This document shows, piece by piece, positions 50,171 to 58,338 of a DNA stretch of 64,000 nucleotides. The notes beneath the pieces are model-generated. The model saw nothing but the letters and a program-made list of their open reading frames with translations, was not told where the DNA came from and ran no database searches. How positions within the stretch are numbered: position 1 is the first letter of the stretch; each line of letters begins with the position of its first letter. The translations under genes were made by a program, and so were the position numbers. Source of the stretch: Thermovibrio ammonificans HB-1. GTDB lineage: Bacteria; Aquificota; Aquificia; Desulfurobacteriales; Desulfurobacteriaceae. Where the stretch lies: the NCBI RefSeq assembly GCF_000185805.1, contig NC_014926.1:576418-640417 (forward strand), given 5' to 3'.

Positions 50171-51358
50171 ATGAAGCTTTCAAGGCGTGTTCTTAATATG
50201 TCTCCGTCTCCTACTATGGCCATTACGAGTAAGGCCAAGGAGTTGAAGGCTAAAGGGGTTGACGTTATAGGCTTCGGAGCCGGGGAGCCCGATTTCGATA
50301 CCCCTTACCATATAAAGGAGGCGGCCAAGGAAGCCATAGATATGGGCTTTACCAAGTACACGCCGCCGGCCGGTATCCCCGAGCTTCGCAGGGCCGTTGC
50401 CGATAAGCTCGAGAGGGAAAACGGTATAAGCTACGAGCCCGAACAGGTTGTTATAACCGACGGAGCCAAGCAGGCCCTTTTCAACCTGATGCTTTCTGTT
50501 GTGGATGAGGGGGACGAGGTTATCATTCCGGCTCCCTACTGGGTGACTTACCCGGAGCAGGTTAAGTTTGCAGGCGGCAGGCCCGTTTTCGTTGAGACTA
50601 AGGAGATTAAGGGTTTTGCCCTTACCCTTGAGGAGTTGAAGCCGGCGGTGACCTCTAAGACCAAGATGGTGATACTGTGTACGCCCCATAACCCCACGGG
50701 AAGTGTTATACCCAAAGAGGAGCTTCAGCGCATAGGGGAGTTCTGTGCCGAGAGGGGCATTCTCATCGCCTCCGACGAGTGTTACGAGTACCTGACCTAC
50801 GACGGCTTTAAGCACACCAGTATCGCTTCGCTCTCTGAGGAGATTAAGGCCGTTACTGTAACCATCAACGCCCTTTCCAAGGCCTTTTCCATGACCGGCT
50901 GGAGGGTTGGCTACGCCGCCGGGCCTAAGGAGATAATCGATGCGATGATAAAGATAAACTCCCAGTCTATCTCCAACGTTAACTCAATAGCCCAGAAAGC
51001 TGCCGTTGCGGCCCTCACAAAGCCCAAAGATTTCCTGAAGGAGTGGCTTGAGGCCTTTGACCAGCGGCGCCGTTACATGGTTGAGACCCTCAACTCTATT
51101 CCGGGAGTAAGCTGTTTGATGCCTAAAGGGGCTTTTTACGCCTTCCCCAACGTTAAGGAGCTTTTGAAGCTCGGTAACTTCAAGGACGACTGGGCCCTTG
51201 CCGAGTTCCTTCTTAGTGAGGCCAAGATTGCGGTTGTTCCCGGCTCTGCCTTTGGATACCCGGGTTACCTGAGGCTCTCTTACGCTACCTCTATGGAGAA
51301 CATAGAGGAGGGGCTTAGGAGGTTTAAAGAGGCCGTTGAGCGGAGGCTCAATGGATAG
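50171..51358 (+). CDS. Aspartate aminotransferase (class I, Ib-type)
   Basis: A 395-residue fold-type I PLP enzyme. The conserved points are IGFGAGEPDFDTP at the N-terminus, the cofactor-binding TDGAKQALFNL and CTPHNPTGSV, SDECYEYLTYDG, the Schiff-base lysine in NALSKAFSMTGWRVGYAAGP, and the C-terminal arginine in YLRLSYATS. This pattern belongs to thermophile AspB-type enzymes, which may also act on prephenate or other acids. ATG 50,171 with GGAGGGAG is chosen over the longer open frame from 50,111. It overlaps the next gene by eight bases. Confidence 0.93.
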   Translation: MKLSRRVLNMSPSPTMAITSKAKELKAKGVDVIGFGAGEPDFDTPYHIKEAAKEAIDMGFTKYTPPAGIPELRRAVADKLERENGISYEPEQVVITDGAKQALFNLMLSVVDEGDEVIIPAPYWVTYPEQVKFAGGRPVFVETKEIKGFALTLEELKPAVTSKTKMVILCTPHNPTGSVIPKEELQRIGEFCAERGILIASDECYEYLTYDGFKHTSIASLSEEIKAVTVTINALSKAFSMTGWRVGYAAGPKEIIDAMIKINSQSISNVNSIAQKAAVAALTKPKDFLKEWLEAFDQRRRYMVETLNSIPGVSCLMPKGAFYAFPNVKELLKLGNFKDDWALAEFLLSEAKIAVVPGSAFGYPGYLRLSYATSMENIEEGLRRFKEAVERRLNG

Positions 51359-51866
51359 GGTCTTTAGAACCGACAGGCTGACTTTTCTGAGCTACGGGCT
51401 GCTGGTTGTGGCCTACGCCCTCTTTATCGCCTTTTTGGTTCACAGGGCGGGAGGAGTTAACTTCTCGGCTTTTATCCTGGCCGTTTTGGTTCTGCCGGTT
51501 TTCGGTTACTTTTTCTTCTTGGTGAAAAAGCGGGTCAGGGTTACGGAGCAGGGAATAGAGGTTTTCGGCCTTACGGGCAGGAAGGAGATAAGGTGGCAGG
51601 ACGTTGTTTCCGTTTCCCTTGTTCCCGGGAGGAAGTACTTCCTGTTTGTGGAGTCGAAAGACGGCACCCTTGCCGTTGTAGACGACTCTTTTGAGGAGTT
51701 TCCCGAGATTGTCAGGCTTGTAGGGGAAAAGGCCCCTAAGGGGAGTTTAAGCGAGAACTACTGGGAAGTTGCAAAGGGTTTTCGCCGCTCTTACCTGTCG
51801 CCTGCAATTCTCATAGTGGCTGCGGTGGTTCTGATAGGCATTGTGGTGAAGTCGGCCCTTCAGTGA
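51351..51866 (+). CDS. Membrane protein with bacterial PH-like domain
   Basis: A 171-residue protein with two N-terminal helices (about residues 13-62), a beta-rich middle domain (RVRVTEQGIEVFGLTGRKEI, WQDVVSVSLVPGRKYFLFVE, FEEFPEIVRLV) like the bacterial PH domains of YdbS/YcxB-type proteins, and a C-terminal helix (LSPAILIVAAVVLIGIVV). The middle domain would face the cytoplasm. ATG 51,351 lies inside the end of the aminotransferase gene and follows a GCGGAGG site. Function unknown; the operon link to the aminotransferase gives no clear clue. Confidence 0.65.
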   Translation: MDRVFRTDRLTFLSYGLLVVAYALFIAFLVHRAGGVNFSAFILAVLVLPVFGYFFFLVKKRVRVTEQGIEVFGLTGRKEIRWQDVVSVSLVPGRKYFLFVESKDGTLAVVDDSFEEFPEIVRLVGEKAPKGSLSENYWEVAKGFRRSYLSPAILIVAAVVLIGIVVKSALQ

Positions 51867-52381
51867 GCCGGCTTCACCTTCTCTATTTTTATGGAGGGGA
51901 GTTTCAGGGAGTTGAGCTTCTGGATAATCTGCTCCACCTGGGACTGAAGCTCTGCCACCTGCTTTTTCAGCTCCTCTATCTGAGCGCTGTTTTGGCTGCA
52001 GCAGTTTTTGAGCTGCGGAAGCTCTCTCTTTATTCCCTCTACCTTCCTTTCCAGTTTGAGGGTGCGGTTCACCATTTCCCTGCGGAGCTCCCTTACGGTT
52101 ACAACCTGTTTTTCGGAGACTTTCCTTGTTGACAGCAGAAGCTCCCTCTCCAGCCGGGCGTTCTTCTCCTGGAGGTTGTTTAGGGCCGTTTTGAGGGCGG
52201 GAAGCTCCTGTTTGAGTGCTGTTAGCTTCTGCTGGAGCTGGGATATCTCTTTCTGGAGGTTTTCGTTTTTGGCCTGGAGGATTTGGATTTGGGCCTGAAG
52301 CTCTGTGATTTTCCGGTTCTCCTGCTGGGTAACGCAGGAGAAGGCCGGCAGCAGCAAAATGAGTAAAGCGGCTCTTTTCAT
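51860..52381 (-). CDS. Coiled-coil lipoprotein
   Basis: A 173-residue predicted lipoprotein. The signal MKRAALLILLLPAFSC ends at a lipobox cysteine (residue 16), and nearly all the rest is one long heptad-rich coiled coil (QAQIQILQAKNENLQKEISQ and similar). The coil ends near residue 155 and a short basic tail follows. Such proteins resemble Lpp- or YbgF-like envelope spacers but no family is recognised. It converges on the PH-like gene with a seven-base overlap and diverges from the TetR gene. Confidence 0.7.
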   Translation of the reverse strand: MKRAALLILLLPAFSCVTQQENRKITELQAQIQILQAKNENLQKEISQLQQKLTALKQELPALKTALNNLQEKNARLERELLLSTRKVSEKQVVTVRELRREMVNRTLKLERKVEGIKRELPQLKNCCSQNSAQIEELKKQVAELQSQVEQIIQKLNSLKLPSIKIEKVKPAH

Positions 52382-52434
52382 GGCTCACCCCACCGGTTTG
52401 TTGAAATTCTAACACTACAGGTATTAATTTATAC

Positions 52435-52454
52435 TGAACTGACACGTCAGTTCA
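52435..52454 (+). promoter_or_regulatory. TetR-type operator, 9-bp perfect inverted repeat
   Basis: TGAACTGAC (52,435-52,443) and GTCAGTTCA (52,446-52,454) form a perfect inverted repeat with a two-base centre. It overlaps the last base of a TATACT -10 element (52,430-52,435) and ends just before the TetR gene start. This is the expected placement for an autorepressing TetR operator that also controls the coupled downstream activase gene. Confidence 0.8.
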
Positions 52455-52463
52455 GAGGTGGCC

Positions 52464-53030
52464 GTGAGGAAGCGGGAGAGGGAGCTTCTCCTTGCAGCTA
52501 AAACGCTCTTTTCGAGGCGGGGCTTTTACGACACAACTGTAAGCGATATCGTTGAGAGCCTCGGTATAGCCCGGGGGACTTTCTACCAGTACTTCAAGAA
52601 TAAAGACGACATCTACAGAAGGGTTCTTGAGCAGGTTGTTGAGGAGCTTTCGAGCAGGCTGAAGCTTGTCTCTCCCGACGACCCTTTTGCCCAGCTGAGG
52701 GAGAACTTGAAGGGTGTTCTGGAGCTAATGGTTGAAGACAGAGACCTTGCCCGGCTCGTTTTCTACCACCCTTACAAGCTGAACCCCCGGTTCGACGCTG
52801 TCCTTGAGGAGTTCTTCCTCAAGGTTTACGCCCTTGTGGAGCACGCCGTAAAAACGGGTATGGAGATGGGGGTTGTTAGGCGTTGCAATCCGGAGATTGT
52901 TGCCCGGGCAATTGTGGGGGCGTTTATGGAGGTGGGGAAGCTCCTTATAGAGCAGGAGTCTCCCGATATTGAAGGAGCTGTTGATGAGCTTCTCGCCATA
53001 GGCAGAGCAGGCCTTCTGGAGGAGAGATGA
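52464..53030 (+). CDS. TetR-family transcriptional repressor
   Basis: A 188-residue TetR regulator. The helix-turn-helix spans ELLLAAKTLFSRRGFYDTTV, SDIVESLGIARGTFYQYFKNK; the C-terminal domain is helical and lacks known ligand signatures. Two in-frame GTG codons could start it (52,458 and 52,464); the second leaves room for the AGAGGTGG ribosome site. A perfect palindrome overlaps the promoter upstream. It ends four bases into the 1067-residue activase gene, so it most likely represses its own operon and is released by a metabolite linked to that enzyme. The ligand is unknown. Confidence 0.9.
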   Translation: MRKRERELLLAAKTLFSRRGFYDTTVSDIVESLGIARGTFYQYFKNKDDIYRRVLEQVVEELSSRLKLVSPDDPFAQLRENLKGVLELMVEDRDLARLVFYHPYKLNPRFDAVLEEFFLKVYALVEHAVKTGMEMGVVRRCNPEIVARAIVGAFMEVGKLLIEQESPDIEGAVDELLAIGRAGLLEER

Positions 53031-56000
53031 TAAGAGCGGGTATAGACGTAGGCTCAACCACCGTTAAGGGCGTTCTCTTAGACGACAGCGGAAACGTCCT
53101 TTTTAAGAGTTACAAGAGGCACGAGGCCCGTCAGAGTGAGAGGGTCCTTGAGCTCCTTGAGAAGTTTGAGGAGCTTGCCGGGGGCGAGTTCCACCTTTTC
53201 ATGACGGGCAGCGGCGGCGCCGACATAGCAAAGGCCTTGGGGGTAAAGTTCGTTCAGGAGGTTAACGCGGTAAGCCTTGCCGTGGAAACCCTCCACCCCG
53301 ACGTTAACTCGGTAGTTGAGCTGGGCGGCCAGGACGCCAAGATGATTTTCTGGCTTGAGTCGGGGGGGAAGCGCCGAAAGGTAACCACTATGAACGACAA
53401 GTGTGCCGGCGGCACGGGGGCCACGATAGACCGAATAGTGAACAAGCTGAAGCTCCCCTTAGAGGTTGCCACTTCCATAGAGTTCGACCCCGATAAGGTT
53501 CACCCGGTTGCCGCAAAGTGCGGCGTTTTTGCAGAGACCGACATAAACTCCCTCCAGAAGGCCGGCGTTCCGTCGGACGAGCTCCTCATATCGCTCTTTA
53601 ACGCCATAGTGGTTCAGAACCTTGCCGTTCTTACAAGGGGTTACACCCTAAGGCCCAAGGTTCTGCTCCTCGGCGGGCCCAACACCTTCTTCCCGGCCCT
53701 TGTGGGGGCGTGGCGCTACCACCTTGAGAGGATGTGGCAGGAGAAGGGGATAGAGTTTGACTCAGATTCCATACTGCTGCCGAAGCTCTCACAGTTCTAT
53801 GCCGCCTTCGGCGCTGCCCTCTACGGCTCTTACGAGGAGAGCCCCTACAAGGGTAAAGAGGGGCTTGTCACCTTCAGGGCGGTTTACCTGAAGGAGATGA
53901 AGAGGAAGACCGGCGAGAGGGGGCTTTTAAAGCCGGGCGAGAGCCTCCGGGAGTTTAAGGAGCGCTATGCCGTTAAGCCTTTTAAACCCAAAACCTTTAA
54001 GCCGGGCGAGAAGGTCAGGGCTTTCCTGGGAATAGACGGCGGTTCAACCTCTACCAAGGCCGTTCTCATAGACGAAAGGGGAGAGCTCATAGCCACCGCC
54101 TACACCCTCTCTAAGGGTAACCCCTTGGCCGACGTTAAGGAGATTGTAGGGCAACTGAAGGAGAGCGTTGAGGGGCAGGGAGCGACTTTAGAGGTGCTCT
54201 CCGTTGGGGTTACCGGCTACGCCAAGGAGATGCTTAAAGAGACGATAGGGGCAGACGTTGCCGTTGTGGAGACCGTTGCCCACACCGTTTCCGCTCAGCA
54301 CTTTTTCTCCGATATCGACGTTATAGTAGACGTTGGCGGTCAGGATATTAAGGTTATGATGCTCCGAAACGGGGAGGTAAAGGACTTTAAGCTCAATACC
54401 CAGTGTTCTGCAGGTAACGGCTACTTCCTCCAGTCTACCGCCGAGAAGTTCGGCTACAGGGTAGAGGAGTTTGCAGATGTCGCCTTTAGGGCCGAGTTTG
54501 CCCCAAGGTTCAACTTCGGCTGTGCCGTTTTCCTTGAACAGGATATAGTCAACTTCCAGAGGCTCGGCTGGGAGCCCCACGAGATTATGGCCGGCCTTGC
54601 TAAAGTGCTCCCCAAGAACATCTGGCTCTACGTTGTTAAGGAGCCGAACCTGAGAAAGCTCGGGCGGCGTTTCCTGTTACAGGGAGGCACTCAGAAGAAC
54701 CTTGCGGCAGTTAAAGCCCAGTACGATTTCATAAAGGAAAGGGTCCCCGACGCCGAAGTTTTCGTCCACCCCATAACGGGTGAGGCGGGAGCCTTCGGGG
54801 CCGCCGTTTTGGCCATGAGAAACTACACCGGTTCAACCCGCTTCGTAGGTGTAGATAGGCTCCTCTCTATGGAGTTTACCGTTAAGAGCGATGAAACGAC
54901 CCGCTGCCACTTCTGTACCAATAGGTGCCAGAGGACCTTCATAACCGTTTCAACCTCTTCCGGCGAGAGAACCTACATAATTGCTCCCTGTGAGAAGGGG
55001 ACGGCTCTGGACCTTGAAGGGGTCAAGTCGGTTCTCGGGAGGCTGAAGCAGGTAGAGCAGGAGAACCCCAACCTCCAGGAGTACGCCGCGAAGAGGGTGT
55101 TTGAGAGCTTCCCGGTGGAAAGAGTTTACCAGCGGAAGCTCTTTGGCCTTGTGCCGAGAACGGGCGTTATAGAGAAGCGGAGGAGCTTGAAAGTTGGCAT
55201 CCCCAGGGTTTTGAACTTCTACGCCCTTGCCCCCTTCTTCAGGGGTTACCTTGAGGCCCTCGGGGTTGAGAAGTTCATCTTCTCGGACTACACCAGCGAG
55301 AAGCTAGTCAGGGAGGAGCTCAGGGGCGGGGCCATAGACCCGTGCTTCCCCAGTAAAGTGGCCCTTGCCCACGTTAGGAACCTCTTGAAGAAGTCCCCCG
55401 ACGTTATCCTCTTTCCAAAGGTGGCAACGCTGAAGAGCCTCTTCAAAGACGCCGAAGGCTCTCACGCCTGCCCCACCGTAACGGCAACTCCCATATCGGT
55501 AAAGTCGGTTCTTACAAAGGAAGAGGACATCTTCAAGGAGAAGGGGATAACCTTCTTAGACCCGCTCCTTCACTTCGACGACGAGGAGCTTTTGAAGTGG
55601 GAGATGTTCGAGGCCTTTAAAGAGCTTTTGAACCTTACCCGGAAAGAGAGCGACAGGGCCGTTGACGAGGGGTTCAAGGCCCTTGATAGCTACTACCGGG
55701 AGCTTCGCTCCCTGGGGGAGAAAATCCTCAGAAAAGTGGAGGCTGAGGGCCGTATTGCCATACTTGTTTTGGGAAGGCCCTACCACAACGACCCCGGCAT
55801 AAACCACGGCATTACCAAGGAGCTTCAGAAGCTCGGCTACCCGATACTCACCATAGACTCCCTTCCCCTTAAAGAGGAGTTCTTGAAGAAGGTTTTTAAA
55901 GGCCAAGACCCCTTTAAGATTCGCCACGTTTGGAAGAAGGCCTACAGCGAGAACAGCAGCAGGAAGGTGTGGGCCGCCCTTTACGGTGCCAACCACCCGA

Positions 56001-56230
56001 ACTTGGCCCTCCTGGACCTCTCCTCCTTCAGGTGCGGCCACGATGCCCCCATCTACTCCGTTATAGAGGAGATAGTGGAGAAAACGGGTACTCCTTACTT
56101 TACCTTCCACGAGATAGACGAGAACAGGCCCGCCGGCTCCATAAAGATTAGGGTTGAGACCATAGACTACTTCCTGAAGGAGAGAATGGCGAAAGAGTTT
56201 GGCACTTTGAAGGAGGAGGTGGCGGTTTAG
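53027..56230 (+). CDS. Fused double-domain 2-hydroxyacyl-CoA dehydratase activase (HgdC/BcrA-like plus DUF2229)
   Basis: A 1067-residue ATP-dependent reductase-type protein. Two ASKHA activator domains are fused: the first begins GIDVGSTTVKGVLLDD and has a cysteine pair C126 (NDKCAGGTG) and C165 (AAKCGVFAE); the second begins near residue 337 (GIDGGSTSTKAVLIDE) with C460 and C499. Both pairs are 39 residues apart, matching the spacing of the two cysteines that hold the bridging [4Fe-4S] cluster in HgdC. A Cys627-x2-Cys630-x3-Cys634 cluster leads into a DUF2229/HgdB-like part with further cysteines (DPCFPSK, HACPTV, FRCGHD). It should drive electrons to very low potential. No dehydratase subunits lie nearby and the substrate is unknown. 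Confidence 0.87.
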   Translation: MIRAGIDVGSTTVKGVLLDDSGNVLFKSYKRHEARQSERVLELLEKFEELAGGEFHLFMTGSGGADIAKALGVKFVQEVNAVSLAVETLHPDVNSVVELGGQDAKMIFWLESGGKRRKVTTMNDKCAGGTGATIDRIVNKLKLPLEVATSIEFDPDKVHPVAAKCGVFAETDINSLQKAGVPSDELLISLFNAIVVQNLAVLTRGYTLRPKVLLLGGPNTFFPALVGAWRYHLERMWQEKGIEFDSDSILLPKLSQFYAAFGAALYGSYEESPYKGKEGLVTFRAVYLKEMKRKTGERGLLKPGESLREFKERYAVKPFKPKTFKPGEKVRAFLGIDGGSTSTKAVLIDERGELIATAYTLSKGNPLADVKEIVGQLKESVEGQGATLEVLSVGVTGYAKEMLKETIGADVAVVETVAHTVSAQHFFSDIDVIVDVGGQDIKVMMLRNGEVKDFKLNTQCSAGNGYFLQSTAEKFGYRVEEFADVAFRAEFAPRFNFGCAVFLEQDIVNFQRLGWEPHEIMAGLAKVLPKNIWLYVVKEPNLRKLGRRFLLQGGTQKNLAAVKAQYDFIKERVPDAEVFVHPITGEAGAFGAAVLAMRNYTGSTRFVGVDRLLSMEFTVKSDETTRCHFCTNRCQRTFITVSTSSGERTYIIAPCEKGTALDLEGVKSVLGRLKQVEQENPNLQEYAAKRVFESFPVERVYQRKLFGLVPRTGVIEKRRSLKVGIPRVLNFYALAPFFRGYLEALGVEKFIFSDYTSEKLVREELRGGAIDPCFPSKVALAHVRNLLKKSPDVILFPKVATLKSLFKDAEGSHACPTVTATPISVKSVLTKEEDIFKEKGITFLDPLLHFDDEELLKWEMFEAFKELLNLTRKESDRAVDEGFKALDSYYRELRSLGEKILRKVEAEGRIAILVLGRPYHNDPGINHGITKELQKLGYPILTIDSLPLKEEFLKKVFKGQDPFKIRHVWKKAYSENSSRKVWAALYGANHPNLALLDLSSFRCGHDAPIYSVIEEIVEKTGTPYFTFHEIDENRPAGSIKIRVETIDYFLKERMAKEFGTLKEEVAV

Positions 56231-56241
56231 ACCGCCTTTTT
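56221..56241 (+). terminator. Terminator at the end of the activase gene
   Basis: GGCGGT (56,221-56,226) and ACCGCC (56,231-56,236) form a stem around the stop codon and are followed by TTTTT. Confidence 0.8.
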
Positions 56242-56263
56242 CTGATTAAACGCTATTCTATCT

Positions 56264-56291
56264 TTGAAAATGAACAAAGATTCACTATTAT
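56264..56291 (+). promoter_or_regulatory. Sigma-70 promoter for the EAL-domain gene
   Basis: TTGAAA (56,264-56,269) and TATTAT (56,286-56,291), each five of six consensus bases, are separated by 16 bases in the AT-rich gap before the EAL gene. Confidence 0.55.
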
Positions 56292-56337
56292 TAATTGGGG
56301 AATGAAGCTTTATGCGCATTAAACTTACCAGGGAGAG

Positions 56338-58305
56338 ATGGAGGGTATGGATACAGAGCTTCACTCAGAAATTCTCTCCTTCTTTGAAGACCACTGTAAA
56401 CGCTACACCGAGTCGCTTTCGGAGATACTCAGGAAGCACATAGGTATAAACGGCAACACCGACGCTTTCTGCCGCTCGCTTATACCAAAGGTCAGCCGGC
56501 TCCTTGAACTCTTCCTCTCCGGCCAAGACGACGCCTTTAAAAGCGAGGCCGTTGAGCTCGGCAGGAGGATATTCCGGAAGAACCTTCCCGTTTCCGTTGT
56601 TGTGAACGCCTTTAACTCCCTGCTCTTTGACTCCATAGACTTCGCCTCAAGGAGCACCTTCTCGGAGGAGTTCTCCCTCTTCCTCGCCTTTGTAAGGAAA
56701 GTTACAAACTACGTTGCCCTGGGCTTTATCTACGAGTCTGTATCTGCCAAGGAGCGCTTCTTCCTTAGGGAGTCGGTGAGCCGCTCCTCGGTCAGAACGA
56801 TGTTCCAGCTCTTCCTGCGGATAAGGAAGGTGCTCTACGGAGAGGGGGATACCATAACAGAGCGGAACTGCCCCCTCTCTCAGCTGTTTGACACCTTGGA
56901 GTTTCGGCTGGTTTCCTCTAAACACGGAATAAGGCGGCAGCTTGAGCTCCTCCACGAGGCGGTTCACACCCACGAAAACCTGTTTAAGGAGTACTTCAAA
57001 AGGGGGAACTACCTCTCGGCCTACCTTACACTCGTTAACTTCTACCACACCCTTGAGAAGCTCATCCACCTGTTCGTTCAGATAGAGAGGGGTAAGAACG
57101 CCGTCAGGCTCGAGGATATAGTCAACTTCCTTGCCTCCGAAAAGGGGCCCTTTGTCCTCTTCGCCCTTGACCCTAAGCACCTGTCGAGCATCAACAGGGC
57201 CCTCGGCTACAACGTAGGCGACGAGATATTCCGCTACATAGACTCGGCCCTTCAGGCCAAGTTTCAGGGAAGCTCTTACGCCGTTTTCCGCTGCTTCCAC
57301 AGCGCCGTGTGCGTTCTCGTTGAGGGGAAGTTAAGCGGCATAGATTTTGAAGGTCTCTTTAAGCGCATCAGGCTCAAACTCAAAAGGAGGTTCAGGGAGC
57401 TTCCAACCGACGTAGACATCTCTGGCTTTTTGATAAAGGTTCCCCAGGAGCTCTCGGGAGACAAAGACGCCATATCGAGCGCCGTCAGGCTCGCCATTAG
57501 GGAGAGTAAGCGCAGGGTGGGGGAGCTGTTCACCCTCGACCTCTCCTCCGAGGAGGAGAAGAGGGAGGTAATCATCCTTAAAAACCTCTACAAGGGAATT
57601 GTAGAGAGCCTTGTGCTCGAAAGGGTTGGTATAGCCCTTCAGGGCATCTACTCCCCCGACGGCAAAGTTGAACACTGGGAGGCCCTTGTAAGGTTCAAGG
57701 ACGACGAGGGCAACATAGTGCCCGCCTACAAGTTCATAGACCTCCTCTACGACTACAACCTGATAGACCGGCTCGACATACTGGTTCTTAAAAAGGTTCA
57801 ACAGAACGTCCACCTGTTTAAGGGGAAGTCCATCTTCTTCAACCTCAGTCCCGTTACCCTTACGGGTAAGCGTTCGGGCTCGCAGCTGAGGGAGCTTACC
57901 CGCTCCCTTGTTGAGAGCGGCCTCGGCCTGAACTTCGGTTTTGAGATAACGGAGCAGGCCGCCCTCGAGGCCTTCCTCCCGATAGTCGATTTCTTCAGGG
58001 AGTTTAACCTCCCCCTTGCCATAGACGACTTCGGAAACGGTTACTCCTCCTTCTCAAAGTTCATAGACCTGGTTGAGCTCGTGCCGGTGAAATACCTGAA
58101 GATAGACGGCAGTTACGTTAAAAGGCTCACAACTTCCGATAAGGCCGTAAAGGTTGTAAGAACCATAGTCAGTATGGCGAACTCCCTGGGAATAAAAACG
58201 ATAGCCGAGTTTGTGGAGAGTGAGGAGATATTCAAGTTGCTGAAGGAGATGGGGGTTGAGCTCTTTCAGGGTTACTACTTCGGCAAGCCCCAGCTCGTTG
58301 TGTAA
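56338..58305 (+). CDS. EAL-domain c-di-GMP phosphodiesterase with degenerate GGDEF domain
   Basis: A 655-residue cytoplasmic protein in three parts. Residues 1-230 are helical and unrecognised, a possible sensor. Residues about 255-400 have a GGDEF-like fold (FALDPKHLSSINRALGYNVG, DEIFRYI), but the active-site GGDEF loop is replaced by RCFHSAV, so it cannot make c-di-GMP. The EAL domain (about 420-655) keeps EALVRF, NLSP, FEITEQAALEA, AIDDFGNGYSSFSKF, KIDGSYV and FQGYYFGKP, so it should hydrolyse c-di-GMP. ATG 56,347 is a possible alternative start. It has its own promoter and no membrane segment. Confidence 0.9.
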   Translation: MEGMDTELHSEILSFFEDHCKRYTESLSEILRKHIGINGNTDAFCRSLIPKVSRLLELFLSGQDDAFKSEAVELGRRIFRKNLPVSVVVNAFNSLLFDSIDFASRSTFSEEFSLFLAFVRKVTNYVALGFIYESVSAKERFFLRESVSRSSVRTMFQLFLRIRKVLYGEGDTITERNCPLSQLFDTLEFRLVSSKHGIRRQLELLHEAVHTHENLFKEYFKRGNYLSAYLTLVNFYHTLEKLIHLFVQIERGKNAVRLEDIVNFLASEKGPFVLFALDPKHLSSINRALGYNVGDEIFRYIDSALQAKFQGSSYAVFRCFHSAVCVLVEGKLSGIDFEGLFKRIRLKLKRRFRELPTDVDISGFLIKVPQELSGDKDAISSAVRLAIRESKRRVGELFTLDLSSEEEKREVIILKNLYKGIVESLVLERVGIALQGIYSPDGKVEHWEALVRFKDDEGNIVPAYKFIDLLYDYNLIDRLDILVLKKVQQNVHLFKGKSIFFNLSPVTLTGKRSGSQLRELTRSLVESGLGLNFGFEITEQAALEAFLPIVDFFREFNLPLAIDDFGNGYSSFSKFIDLVELVPVKYLKIDGSYVKRLTTSDKAVKVVRTIVSMANSLGIKTIAEFVESEEIFKLLKEMGVELFQGYYFGKPQLVV

Positions 58306-58338
58306 GCTGTGCTATACTAACGCCCCAAGGAGGGTGTT

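Noticed and set aside
53027-56230. A complete amino-acid fermentation or aromatic-ring reduction operon
   Set aside because: Only the activase-type protein is present; no dehydratase, benzoyl-CoA reductase or CoA-transferase gene is in the window.
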